DNA from: Methanosarcinales archaeon
GTDB lineage: Archaea > Halobacteriota > Methanosarcinia > Methanosarcinales > Methanoperedenaceae
NCBI GenBank assembly: GCA_905339155.1
Contig: CAJPFJ010000040.1
Coordinates: 1 to 53,657 of the forward strand
Length of the DNA stretch: 53,657 nucleotides
Direction: 5' to 3'
The notes beneath the pieces were generated by a model that saw only the letters and a list, made by a program, of their open reading frames with translations, ran no database searches and was not told the origin of the DNA. Below are positions 9,168 to 17,666 of the stretch, piece by piece (the stretch's first letter is position 1; the number at the start of each line of letters is the position of its first letter). The translations under genes and the position numbers were made by a program.

Positions 9168-10130
9168 ATGATAAAAGAGGAAATCTGGATCGAGAAATAC
9201 CGCCCAAAAAAACTTGATGATGTAGTAGGGCAGGTCGAAGTAATAAAGCGCCTTAAATCCTATGTCCAGTCAAGGAATCTCCCGCACCTTCTGTTCTCAG
9301 GGCCCCCAGGTGTGGGGAAAACAGCCTCGGCAATTTGTGTTGCCAGGGAACTTTTCGGAGATGACTGGTTAAACAATTTCACCGAGCTGAATGCCAGTGA
9401 TGAGCGCGGTATCGATGTTGTGAGGACAAAGATCAAGAACTTTGCCAGAACTGCGCCGCTTGGGGAAGCGGAATTCAAGATAATATTCCTTGATGAGGCC
9501 GATGCGCTAACTTCTGATGCCCAATCAGCGCTCAGGAGGACGATGGAAAAATACACAAGTTCCTGCCGTTTTATTCTATCCTGCAACTATTCTTCAAAAA
9601 TAATCGAACCCATCCAGTCCCGGTGTGCAGTCTACAGGTTCAAACCCATATCAAGCGCAGCGGTTGAGGAAAGGGTGAAACAGATCGCCAAAATAGAGGG
9701 TGTAACACTGACCGATGACGGCCTCGAAGCCATACGATATGTGGCAGCCGGGGATATGAGGCGCGCCATTAATGCCTTACAGGCTGCTGCAATGCTTGAT
9801 AAGACCGTTGATCTTGATGCTATTTACAAGACCACTTCTACCGCCAAACCCGAAGAAGTGATCGAATTGATAAAAGTTGCCCTTGAGGGGAATTTCATGA
9901 AAGCGCGCGCAAAGCTGGATTATTTATTGATCGAGCAGGGGCTTTCGGGTGAGGACATAATTGGACAGATATTTCGCGCCATGTTTGATATGCAAATCCC
10001 TGATAAGCTCAAAGTCGATCTGATCGACCGCATCGGTGAGATCGATTTCAGGATGGCAGAAGGAGCTAACGAGCGTATCCAGCTTGAGGCATTGATCGCA
10101 CACTTTATTCTCTGCGGTTCCAAGAAATGA
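9168..10130 (+). CDS. rfcS: Replication factor C small subunit
   Basis: 320 residues, the ATPase subunit of the archaeal clamp loader that opens PCNA and places it on primed DNA. The family opening is EEIWIEKYRPKKLDDVVGQ. Motifs are Walker A GPPGVGKTA near residues 45-53, Walker B IIFLDEADAL, and the SRC arginine-finger motif at about residue 152. The C-terminal collar domain follows. No intein interrupts it, although RFC genes in some archaea carry them. Its stop overlaps the next start (ATGA at 10127-10130). The large subunit gene is not in the window. Confidence 0.93.
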   Translation: MIKEEIWIEKYRPKKLDDVVGQVEVIKRLKSYVQSRNLPHLLFSGPPGVGKTASAICVARELFGDDWLNNFTELNASDERGIDVVRTKIKNFARTAPLGEAEFKIIFLDEADALTSDAQSALRRTMEKYTSSCRFILSCNYSSKIIEPIQSRCAVYRFKPISSAAVEERVKQIAKIEGVTLTDDGLEAIRYVAAGDMRRAINALQAAAMLDKTVDLDAIYKTTSTAKPEEVIELIKVALEGNFMKARAKLDYLLIEQGLSGEDIIGQIFRAMFDMQIPDKLKVDLIDRIGEIDFRMAEGANERIQLEALIAHFILCGSKK

Positions 10131-10639
10131 CACTTGAAGCTTTTTTTCTGGAAACATTCCGTTCAATTCCCCCCTGGCTTGCCGTCATGATTATGGCAGC
10201 CATTCCTGTAGCGGAATTGCGGCTTGCGATACCAATAGCAATTTTAAAACCCCCCTATGGATTCGGGATGGATCCCGTTTCGGCCTTTTCTTTTGCAATA
10301 ATTGGCAATATGCTGCCAGTTATCCCTCTTCTCCTTTATCTTGAGCCGGTATCGAACTATCTGCGCCAGTGGAAAACCTGGGACAGGTATTTTACCTGGC
10401 TTTTTGAAAGGACTCACCGAAAGCACAGTGAAAACTTTGAAAAATATGGCTCGATCGGACTTGCGATATTTGTTGGCATACCATTACCTGCTACAGGAGC
10501 ATGGACGGGTTGTGCGGCAGCATTTGTTTTTGGATTCAAGTTCAAGAACGCTCTTCTTGCAATATTTGCCGGTGTTTTAATAGCCGGGGTTGTAATGACA
10601 CTCCTGACAGTAGGAATAAATATATTTAATGGTATATAG
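10127..10639 (+). CDS. Small multidrug-export-like membrane protein
   Basis: 170 residues with four to five hydrophobic segments. It matches the COG2426 small multidrug export family by the pattern WLAVMIMAAIPVAELRLAIP near the N terminus and GLAIFVGIPLPATGAWTGCAAA in the second half. These proteins are integral membrane proteins whose transport role is inferred from early studies and not firmly established. Its start overlaps the rfcS stop by four bases, so the two are co-translated although the functions seem unrelated; the pairing may only reflect compact gene packing. Confidence 0.75.
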   Translation: MTLEAFFLETFRSIPPWLAVMIMAAIPVAELRLAIPIAILKPPYGFGMDPVSAFSFAIIGNMLPVIPLLLYLEPVSNYLRQWKTWDRYFTWLFERTHRKHSENFEKYGSIGLAIFVGIPLPATGAWTGCAAAFVFGFKFKNALLAIFAGVLIAGVVMTLLTVGINIFNGI

Positions 10640-10701
10640 TTTCTTCAAAACATTTATCCTTTTATAAAGCAAATATAGGATGCTATAAAGAGAGATTATC
10701 C

Positions 10702-11211
10702 ATGGGAAAAAGAATTCGAATTATTAATGAACCTTCAGATATCGTTCCGCTTTTACGTGCCTTTGGCATTGATTCCCACAAGAAAGCATTTGAATGCATT
10801 CAGGCGGGCTGGAAAACAAGTCATGAGATCGAAAAAGAAATTGGTTTTGACCCCACTGAAAGTCTTGGTATTTTGAAAAAAAGCGGATTTGTTGAAAGTA
10901 AATGGAGAATGCCGCAGCCAGGACAAAAGCCTGAAAAAGAATATCATTCATCATATTCACGAGTACAGGTAAATTTTGAGTGCTCTGTTGAAGATCTAAG
11001 CGATATGATAATGGTTACTTTTAAGAGTGACAACGAATTACGCAACTATCTTGATCTAATAGAAAAGGAAGTAAAAGCCGGGAACCAGTCAATGAACGGT
11101 CTCCAGAGAGTCATTGATAAGAGTATTATGTACATTCGCGCTGTGGCAAGACGTTCTCCGATCCTTACAGTTAAAGGGCAAAGGATTGAGATATTCGGGG
11201 AAACCGAATGA
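10702..11211 (+). CDS. Winged-helix transcriptional regulator-like protein
   Basis: 169 residues. The N-terminal 80 residues read as a winged helix: RIINEPSDIVPLLRAFG, then SHEIEKEIGFDPTESLGILKKSGFVESKW, with the recognition helix in the middle. The C-terminal half (VEDLSDMIMVTFKSDNELRNY) may be a dimerisation or ligand-binding region. It resembles the ArsR-like regulators conserved in methanosarcinal archaea, but the effector is unknown. It lies 30 bp before the RNA helicase gene on the same strand and could be co-transcribed with it. Confidence 0.6.
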   Translation: MGKRIRIINEPSDIVPLLRAFGIDSHKKAFECIQAGWKTSHEIEKEIGFDPTESLGILKKSGFVESKWRMPQPGQKPEKEYHSSYSRVQVNFECSVEDLSDMIMVTFKSDNELRNYLDLIEKEVKAGNQSMNGLQRVIDKSIMYIRAVARRSPILTVKGQRIEIFGETE

Positions 11212-11241
11212 TATTGCGGATAACAAACAAATATAAAGAGA

Positions 11242-12570
11242 TTGAACATGGAAACCACAGGATTTAAAGAATTACATTTATCAAGAGAGATACAAAAAGC
11301 AATAACGGATATGGGGTTTGAAGAACCCACCCCGATCCAGATACAATCAATTCCTCATATGCTGGAAGGAAAAGATGTTATCGGACAGGCGCAAACAGGC
11401 ACAGGAAAAACCGCAGCCTTCGGAATTGCCACCATTGAGAAGATAGATCCGAGAAGTCTGGCAGTACAAGCCGTAATTTTATGTCCTACAAGAGAGCTGG
11501 CGATCCAGGTATCAGAAGAACTGAAAAAGCTTTCAAGATATAAAAAAGGCGTTGAGATCCTGCCTGTTTACGGCGGACAACCCATTGACCGCCAGATAAG
11601 AGCATTAAAAAAAGGCGTACAGATAATAATTGGCACCCCGGGGCGCGTAATGGATCACATGGAACGCCGCACGTTGAGACTGGATGGTGTGAAAATAATC
11701 GTGCTGGATGAAGCAGATGAAATGCTGGATATGGGATTCAGGGAAGATATCGAACTTATCATGAAGAAGATCCCGAAGGAAAGACAGACTATTCTTTTTT
11801 CCGCAACCATGCCAAGGGCAATTCTCGACCTGACTAAAAAGTACCAGACCAAACCGCAAATGATAAAATTGGAACATAAGGTAATGACTGTCCCTGAAGT
11901 TGAACAATTTTATTATGAAGTCAAATCCCAGGCAAAACCAGAGGTTTTGTCCCGTTTGATCGACATTAATGACCTGAAGTTATCTCTTGTATTCTGCAAT
12001 ACAAAAAGACAGGTGGATGACCTGGTCGATAACTTAAAGTCTCGGGGATACCTGGCTGATGGGCTGCATGGGGATCTTCAGCAAAGACAAAGAGATATTG
12101 TCATGTCAAAATTCAGGAAAAAAGAGATCGAAGTCCTGGTTGCAACTGATGTCGCAGCACGTGGGATCGATGTTGGGGATATTGAGGCTGTGTTCAACTA
12201 TGACATACCTGCGGATGATGAATATTATGTACACAGGATCGGAAGAACAGCAAGAGCTGGAAAAGCCGGACGAGCCATAAGCTTTGTGACAGGAAGAGAG
12301 GTGTACAGGATAAGACAGATACAGCAATTCACAAAGAGCAGGATCATTCCCCAGAAAGTTCCGTCTGTAAGTGATATGGAAGAGATAAAGACAGGCCTGG
12401 TATTAGAAAAAATCACCGGGATCATCGAAGCAGGGCATCTGGGAGAATATAGTAATATGGTTGAAAAGCTTACCCGCGAAGAGTATACTTCCCTGGAGGT
12501 TGCATCAGCTTTGTTAAAGATAGTCATGGGTGATGGGAAAAAAGAAGAGAAACCTAAAATCAAAAAGTAA
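11242..12570 (+). CDS. DEAD-box RNA helicase
   Basis: 442 residues with all the core superfamily-2 motifs in order: Q motif (GFEEPTPIQIQSIP), motif I AQTGTGKTA, Ia PTRELA, GG, TPGR, motif II DEAD, III SAT, then ARGID, and VI HRIGRTARAG. The C-terminal tail is short and basic (KKEEKPKIKK). Such ATP-dependent helicases remodel RNA in ribosome assembly, translation initiation or decay, and archaeal members are often cold-responsive. The closest bacterial counterparts are DeaD/CsdA and RhlE; I do not assign a specific name. It ends 9 bp before a convergent gene. Confidence 0.92.
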   Translation: MNMETTGFKELHLSREIQKAITDMGFEEPTPIQIQSIPHMLEGKDVIGQAQTGTGKTAAFGIATIEKIDPRSLAVQAVILCPTRELAIQVSEELKKLSRYKKGVEILPVYGGQPIDRQIRALKKGVQIIIGTPGRVMDHMERRTLRLDGVKIIVLDEADEMLDMGFREDIELIMKKIPKERQTILFSATMPRAILDLTKKYQTKPQMIKLEHKVMTVPEVEQFYYEVKSQAKPEVLSRLIDINDLKLSLVFCNTKRQVDDLVDNLKSRGYLADGLHGDLQQRQRDIVMSKFRKKEIEVLVATDVAARGIDVGDIEAVFNYDIPADDEYYVHRIGRTARAGKAGRAISFVTGREVYRIRQIQQFTKSRIIPQKVPSVSDMEEIKTGLVLEKITGIIEAGHLGEYSNMVEKLTREEYTSLEVASALLKIVMGDGKKEEKPKIKK

Positions 12571-12579
12571 TGGCCTGCT

Positions 12580-14574
12580 TCATTTTTCATAGGTCCTGAA
12601 GTATTTTTTCTTATTAAGCAGCAAGAGCAGGAGAATTCCGGATAATAGTGTAATTATCGAAATTGCATCCCCAAGCCAGGGAAATTCCTCATTTACCATC
12701 TGAACAATTCCTTTAGCAGGTTCAGGTACTTGTTCCGGCACTTTAACACTCACTACAGGGATTATTGTTGGAATAGCGGCCGGTTCGGAATAGAATCCTG
12801 AACTTTTCTCAGAAGCAAGAGGCTTATACCATTCAAATCCCTGGTTCTTTGATATCATTTCAGGAGCTTTAAATTCAATTATATTATCATTAACTATAAT
12901 GGCATAGACGATCCGGGCATTCTCACGAGGTCTTAAGAAACCGGAAAAAGATAAGGTGCCTGAAATGAACGTTGTATTTTGAGGTATACTATCATTAACA
13001 AAGATATTGGTTGGGATGTCGCCATTGTTGGTCAATGAAAGGGAAACTAAAAGCGTATCGCCAATATTAATATTACTTTTATTGAAACTCCGTTCCATAA
13101 CGATATATGGGCCTGATACGGATGTTCTTGAGACATTCGATTCCAAACGCAACGTTTCTCCCCATTCGTCCCAGGTAAGCTCTGCTTTAGGAAGATTAAA
13201 AATCCCCTGCCGTTTTGCTGTGATCGCATAAGAAAATTCTTTATGATCACCTGCATTTATATCGAAATCCCAGGACATAGAAGTCCTGTTCAAGCCATCT
13301 ATAAAATTAAAATCCGGCGAAATAGTGTCCCTGAGTTTTACATTATGCACAGGATAATTCTGAAGATTAACGACACTGATAGTAATATAGGTAATATTCT
13401 TAAGAGCTCCAATATCCCTTACTCTTGAATATCCAGAATATAGATTTTCCCCCAGGATTGAGTTTGAAGTGATCTTTTTTAGATTAAAGGTATTCTGTAA
13501 GGAAATTGTGGTTGATGCACTTTTTATGTAATTATTTCCTTCTCTGTCTTTTGCACTTGCTATGGCTGATATTGTATACGTTTTTCTTGAAGATCCCGGT
13601 ATTTTAAATCCCAGTTTTATGGATTCACCGTTCCCTGCAAGGATAATTGGATATCTTCGCTTCAGGCTATTTTTTACAGGTACCTGCAATATCAATTCTG
13701 CTGCATCGTTTGAGATATGGGCGCCAAGTATTTTTATCCCCATATATTCATTTTCTCGTGTATAACCAAATATTATGGAACCACCCTCCAACAGAACATC
13801 ACTTTTTATTGATCCATTGTAACTGGTATTTATCATGGCAGTTTTATTTGAAAAATTAATTACTTTTATAAAGTATCCATTCTTGATAATACCTGGATTT
13901 GTTGGTGTAAGTTTATATGAACTGACATTTTCCCATTTGATTAAAAAGCCTGATGCAGTTACTTCATTCATAGGATGATCCTTAAAATCAAATTCATTCA
14001 TAACCTCAAGACCCTCATGGATTATCCTGACTTGTGTTTCCAAAAGGTCTGAATCCCCTGGATTTTGAATGATTATATTAGCTGTAATTTTTGAATCTAT
14101 ATCGTTTTCTCTTTCTGCAGATATTGATATTTCAAGAGTGGGTTTTTTATTTTCGTCTGGTATGGATATCTTGAATGAAATTGCCGCCTGTGGATCTGAT
14201 GGAAATGTTCCTATATTTGATGGAAACGAATTAATATTTGAAATCTGGTCTGCAATTATTTTTATCCCATTAAAATTAGAATTGTTGGAAAAATCGAATG
14301 AATAATATTCACCCTCGGATAACACTCCTTCTTTTATGATCCCATTTTTAGTTACCCTGATAGAACTTGAGCCCAACCAGTTAAAATCCCTGACCTCTAT
14401 CAGATATTCACCTGATGTAATCTGGGGGTTTGTCCAGCTCAGTGTTGTAGTGGCGCTGCTATCCCAGCAAATTTTTTGTTCATTGAGATTCTCACAATCA
14501 TCAGCAAGTACTGAATCTACAGTAAATAAGACCACAATTATTATGGCTGCAGCCCTAATTATGCGCATTATCAT
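12580..14574 (-). CDS. Secreted membrane-anchored protein with DUF11-like domains
   Basis: 664 residues. It has an N-terminal signal sequence (AAAIIIVVLFTVDSVLA), a long extracellular region, and a C-terminal membrane anchor (SIITLLSGILLLLLL) with a short basic cytoplasmic tail. The ectodomain shows beta-rich repeats typical of S-layer-related proteins: two S-layer-like segments (YLIEVRDFNWLGSSSIRVTKNG and YFIKVINFSNKTAMINTSYNG) and two DUF11/conserved-repeat segments near residues 390-480 and 500-580 (NIGDTLLVSLSLTNNGDIPTN). Many NxS/T sites fit archaeal N-glycosylation. It is probably an envelope or adhesion protein. It converges on the helicase gene. Confidence 0.7.
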   Translation of the reverse strand: MIMRIIRAAAIIIVVLFTVDSVLADDCENLNEQKICWDSSATTTLSWTNPQITSGEYLIEVRDFNWLGSSSIRVTKNGIIKEGVLSEGEYYSFDFSNNSNFNGIKIIADQISNINSFPSNIGTFPSDPQAAISFKISIPDENKKPTLEISISAERENDIDSKITANIIIQNPGDSDLLETQVRIIHEGLEVMNEFDFKDHPMNEVTASGFLIKWENVSSYKLTPTNPGIIKNGYFIKVINFSNKTAMINTSYNGSIKSDVLLEGGSIIFGYTRENEYMGIKILGAHISNDAAELILQVPVKNSLKRRYPIILAGNGESIKLGFKIPGSSRKTYTISAIASAKDREGNNYIKSASTTISLQNTFNLKKITSNSILGENLYSGYSRVRDIGALKNITYITISVVNLQNYPVHNVKLRDTISPDFNFIDGLNRTSMSWDFDINAGDHKEFSYAITAKRQGIFNLPKAELTWDEWGETLRLESNVSRTSVSGPYIVMERSFNKSNINIGDTLLVSLSLTNNGDIPTNIFVNDSIPQNTTFISGTLSFSGFLRPRENARIVYAIIVNDNIIEFKAPEMISKNQGFEWYKPLASEKSSGFYSEPAAIPTIIPVVSVKVPEQVPEPAKGIVQMVNEEFPWLGDAISIITLLSGILLLLLLNKKKYFRTYEK

Positions 14575-14673
14575 TATTATAAAATCGGTTTCATGGAAGA
14601 AATAGCTTTCTATTGGCAGGTGATTAACAAAAAGCTTAAATCAAAGTACACCTTTAAGGGTTCGCTTGATAAT

Positions 14674-14746
14674 GCCGCCATAACTCAGTTGGTAGAGTGC
14701 CTGGCTGTTAACCAGGATGTCACAGGTTCGAGCCCTGTTGGTGGCG
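14674..14746 (+). tRNA. tRNA-Asn (GTT)
   Basis: Full cloverleaf on the plus strand. The acceptor stem is GCCGCCA with TGGTGGC, followed by discriminator G. The anticodon arm is CCTGGCTGTTAACCAGG with GTT in the loop. The T arm contains GGTTCGAGCCC. No intron and no encoded CCA. It lies 45 bp before tRNA-Met on the same strand, so the two may be one transcript. Confidence 0.94.
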
Positions 14747-14790
14747 CTTTAATATTTAAACCGTTCAATTAAACCACAATGATATTTTGA

Positions 14791-14865
14791 GGGCCTGTAG
14801 CTTAGTCAGGTTTGAGCGCCCGGCTCATAACCGGGCGGTCACCGGTTCAAATCCGGTCAGGCCCA
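14791..14865 (+). tRNA. tRNA-Met (CAT), probably elongator
   Basis: Acceptor stem GGGCCTG with CAGGCCC and discriminator A. The anticodon arm is GCCCGGCTCATAACCGGGC with CAT in the loop. The T arm contains GGTTCAAATCC. It lacks the run of three G-C pairs flanking the anticodon loop typical of initiator tRNA, so elongator is more likely; a CAT anticodon modified to read isoleucine cannot be fully excluded. No intron. Confidence 0.9.
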
Positions 14866-14901
14866 TTATTATTTTTCAAAAAATAGATTTGAAATAACAA
14901 A

Positions 14902-15489
14902 TCATTTTTTCCGTAGTGCCAACATTACAATGACAAAAGCTCCAGGAATCGCTTCAAAACCCGAGGTTTTCGGAGGCTGTGTTGATGATGGGGTTGAATC
15001 GGATGTTGTTGGTTTATCCACAGAGGGTGGTTCAACATTTACTTTCAAATTCATTTCAACCTGATTCAGAGGCGATCCTCCTCCTTTTGGTACATCTGTA
15101 TTATCTAAAACAAGATAATAATCCCCTGCTTCCTGGAATGTATATGTATACTTTTTAATTCTTTGACCTATTATAGAACCATTAGCAATATAATTGATGC
15201 TGCCCCTTTGAGCGATAGCATTCTTATAATTCTCAAAATCCGAAGGTTTCATTAACAAAACATCAATATCGCCACCCGTCGTCACTTGGATTTCAACAGT
15301 GAGTATAGATCCGGCTTTTACTTCCTCCAGGAAGACCTGATTATATTTGCCTAGATCTATTAAAACTGGTCTATCGATATTTATTGGTTTTGCGGCTGCA
15401 ATGCCACATAATGCAATTAATAACAAAAAAGCTAATCCTGTGTATATCAGATAGCTCCGATAACCTATCATTTCTTTTTTTCCAGTCAT
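14902..15489 (-). CDS. Secreted protein with PGF-CTERM-like tail
   Basis: About 195 residues from the ATG at 15489, which has AGGTGG eight bases upstream; a GTG at 15501 lies inside that ribosome-binding site. The N-terminal signal anchor is YLIYTGLAFLLLIALCGIAAA. A beta-sandwich domain follows (LTVEIQVTTGGDIDVLLMKPSDFENY, then YTFQEAGDYYLVLDNTDVPKG), resembling pre-peptidase C-terminal/EMP24-type folds. A Ser/Thr/Pro-rich linker ends in SGFEAIPGAFVIVMLALRKK. That tail has the layout of archaeosortase substrates (short P/S-G-F motif, hydrophobic stretch, basic end). It is likely a surface-attached protein; the archaeosortase gene is not visible here. Confidence 0.68.
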   Translation of the reverse strand: MTGKKEMIGYRSYLIYTGLAFLLLIALCGIAAAKPINIDRPVLIDLGKYNQVFLEEVKAGSILTVEIQVTTGGDIDVLLMKPSDFENYKNAIAQRGSINYIANGSIIGQRIKKYTYTFQEAGDYYLVLDNTDVPKGGGSPLNQVEMNLKVNVEPPSVDKPTTSDSTPSSTQPPKTSGFEAIPGAFVIVMLALRKK

Positions 15490-15647
15490 AATTTTAACCA
15501 CCTAAAAAGTGTAAGATAATTATAGTGCTTTAGTTTATAAAAGTTTCTCTTTGATTTAAATCCTATTGGATAGTTATATATCTTAATACAGAAATAAAAA
15601 GACTACTAATTGTAGTACAAGGAAAACATTTTCAAAGGAGGATTTTT

Positions 15648-16625
15648 ATGACACTTGATTCAAGGATATCAGAGCTTGCAAAGGCAGCAAAACCCGCAGT
15701 AGCGATCATTGGTATTGGAGGGGCTGGCTGCAACATAGTTTCATGGATAGCGCAAAAAGAGATGGCGGGAATTAAAATTATCGCAGCGGATACTGATGCC
15801 ACTCATTTATTAGAGGTCAAAGCCGATGTGTTGGTCCTGATGGGAGAAGAAGCTTACCAGGGAAAGGGGTGCGGGGGTTATGCCGAAAGAGGCACAGAAG
15901 CGGCAAGACGTAGCATAAATGAGATAAAAAAGGAACTTGTCGGATCAACCCTGATATTCATTATAGCAGGAATGGGGGGAGGTACCGGCACCGGCGCTGC
16001 GCCAATAATCGCAGAGGCAACACACGAAGCAGGAATATTGACCATAGGCTGTGTCATGATGCCATTCAGTTACGAGCTTTCGAGGCGAAAGAAAGCTATC
16101 ATCGGAATAAAATCCCTTGCGGATAAATGTGATTCCCTGGTCGTGATCGAAAATTCAAGGTTGAGGGAGATTGCCGGAGCCATGCCTTTGCGAGAGGGTT
16201 TTGAGGTCGCCAACGAGTTTGTGGGTTCATTCATAAAGAATATCTCTGAAACTATTACACATGCAAGTCTTGTGAACCTTGATTATTCAGACCTTCGAAG
16301 CATAGTTGAGCGCGGAGGAATATCAGCTATCGGAATAGGGCAAGCGCAAGGCGAGAACCGCATACAGAAAGCAGTTGAACAGGCTCTTGCATCACCGCTT
16401 CTTGATGTATCTGATATTTCAGGTGCCTATGGAGTGCTTATTCATATTTCCGGCGGCGAAGATATGACCCTTGGTGAAGTAACGCAAGCCGGTGAGATCA
16501 TTCTCCAGAAGGCGCCAAATACAGGCCGCATCGTATGGGGCGCAAAAATTGATGGATCCCTTAAAGGAACCGTCAAAGTTACAGCAGTTCTGACCGGGAT
16601 TTTAGATCCAAAGAAATTGGTATAA
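15648..16625 (+). CDS. FtsZ-family GTPase
   Basis: 325 residues, a true FtsZ homologue more than a CetZ. Visible are the nucleotide loops GIGGAGCN (T1), AADTDATHL, the tubulin signature MGGGTGTGAAP, and the synergy-loop region NLDYSDLRSI with two acidic residues. The C-terminal half has GIGQAQGENR and ASPLLD. It lacks a long C-terminal tail and a conserved C-terminal peptide, so it may be a non-canonical third paralogue without the usual partner-binding tail. AAAGGAGG precedes the ATG. The next gene starts 10 bp after the stop, so they are probably co-transcribed. Role: cytoskeletal GTPase; a division function is inferred only from the family. Confidence 0.85.
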   Translation: MTLDSRISELAKAAKPAVAIIGIGGAGCNIVSWIAQKEMAGIKIIAADTDATHLLEVKADVLVLMGEEAYQGKGCGGYAERGTEAARRSINEIKKELVGSTLIFIIAGMGGGTGTGAAPIIAEATHEAGILTIGCVMMPFSYELSRRKKAIIGIKSLADKCDSLVVIENSRLREIAGAMPLREGFEVANEFVGSFIKNISETITHASLVNLDYSDLRSIVERGGISAIGIGQAQGENRIQKAVEQALASPLLDVSDISGAYGVLIHISGGEDMTLGEVTQAGEIILQKAPNTGRIVWGAKIDGSLKGTVKVTAVLTGILDPKKLV

Positions 16626-16635
16626 GGATTGAAAT

Positions 16636-17601
16636 ATGTTATTGACTCTAAAAGACAGTATCGACAACCTGTGCGATTACACATACAATTTTACTTGGCA
16701 GAATAATAAGATCCGTCCGGGAACAATCATCCCTTCCCAGGCTGGTACGAGTTACACTTTTTCTGATCTTGTAAATGAGTTGAGGAAAGGAAAGGATGTG
16801 CATATTTCAGGTAATGCAGGCAAAGGCCTGGGTTACGGCATGGGAGTGAACCTCAAACATTTCGGGGGGACAGGGGCTGTTGAAAATGCAGGAAAAATAT
16901 ACATCGATGGGGATGTCTCATCAGAAATGGGGATGGGTATGGTTTCAGGAATCATATATGTTAAAGGAAATATAAAGCAGCCACTTGGAAATATAATAGA
17001 AGTGGTATCTGATGACGCGGTTTTCAGGAAATTTCGATCTATAACAGATATCCTGTGCAAGGGAACAGGGAAAGATGTTCTTATTAACAACAAATATGAT
17101 GAGCGAAAAAAACATTTGCTCCTCGATGACGGCATCCTGCGAGGGACAATAGCGGCACGATGCAATTGCGAGGCTGTTGTTACAATTGAGGGTGATGTTT
17201 ACAATGGAACAGGGCTTTTGATGCAAAAGGGCAATATCCAGGTCACAGGAGATGCAGGCATGAACACTGGCGCGCATCTTGATGGAGGGCTTATAATCGT
17301 TGAGGGAACAACAGGTGAATTTGCCGGGGCATATATGAAGAAGGGCACCCTCATTTTAAATGATGCGAAAGGATATGCGGGCGCCAATATGAAGGATGGA
17401 GTGGTCCTGTCAAAGAAAAAAGTCAATGTTTCGTCTTCCATAGAAGAACTTGATATGGCACAGGAAGATGCTAACCTGATAATGAAAAAACTGGGTATCG
17501 GTCATGTCGAAGCTATGAGCTATCATAAATACGGGGTGGTGAAGGAGAGACTTGTAAGGATGCGGGATGGGTCGGTTGTTGTGAGAAAAGTTGGAGAATG
17601 A
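16636..17601 (+). CDS. GXGXG-domain protein (glutamate synthase domain 3/FwdC-like)
   Basis: 321 residues. The centre is a right-handed beta-helix of repeating Gly-x-Gly turns: GNAGKGLGYGMGVNLKHFGG, then IDGDVSSEMGMGMVSG, IEGDVYNGTGLLMQKG, VTGDAGMNTGAHLDGG and EFAGAYMKKG. This pattern is shared by the third domain of glutamate synthase and by formylmethanofuran dehydrogenase subunit C; archaea often encode it as a separate protein. It has no catalytic residues of its own. No gltB, gltD or fwd partner is nearby, so the target complex cannot be named. Its coupling to an FtsZ homologue is unusual. An AAGGATT site precedes the ATG. Confidence 0.75.
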   Translation: MLLTLKDSIDNLCDYTYNFTWQNNKIRPGTIIPSQAGTSYTFSDLVNELRKGKDVHISGNAGKGLGYGMGVNLKHFGGTGAVENAGKIYIDGDVSSEMGMGMVSGIIYVKGNIKQPLGNIIEVVSDDAVFRKFRSITDILCKGTGKDVLINNKYDERKKHLLLDDGILRGTIAARCNCEAVVTIEGDVYNGTGLLMQKGNIQVTGDAGMNTGAHLDGGLIIVEGTTGEFAGAYMKKGTLILNDAKGYAGANMKDGVVLSKKKVNVSSSIEELDMAQEDANLIMKKLGIGHVEAMSYHKYGVVKERLVRMRDGSVVVRKVGE

Positions 17602-17666
17602 TAAGGAGCAAGTATGAATTATGTATTCATGGTTTGGGCATTTCCATAATAGAATAAGAAATCTGT

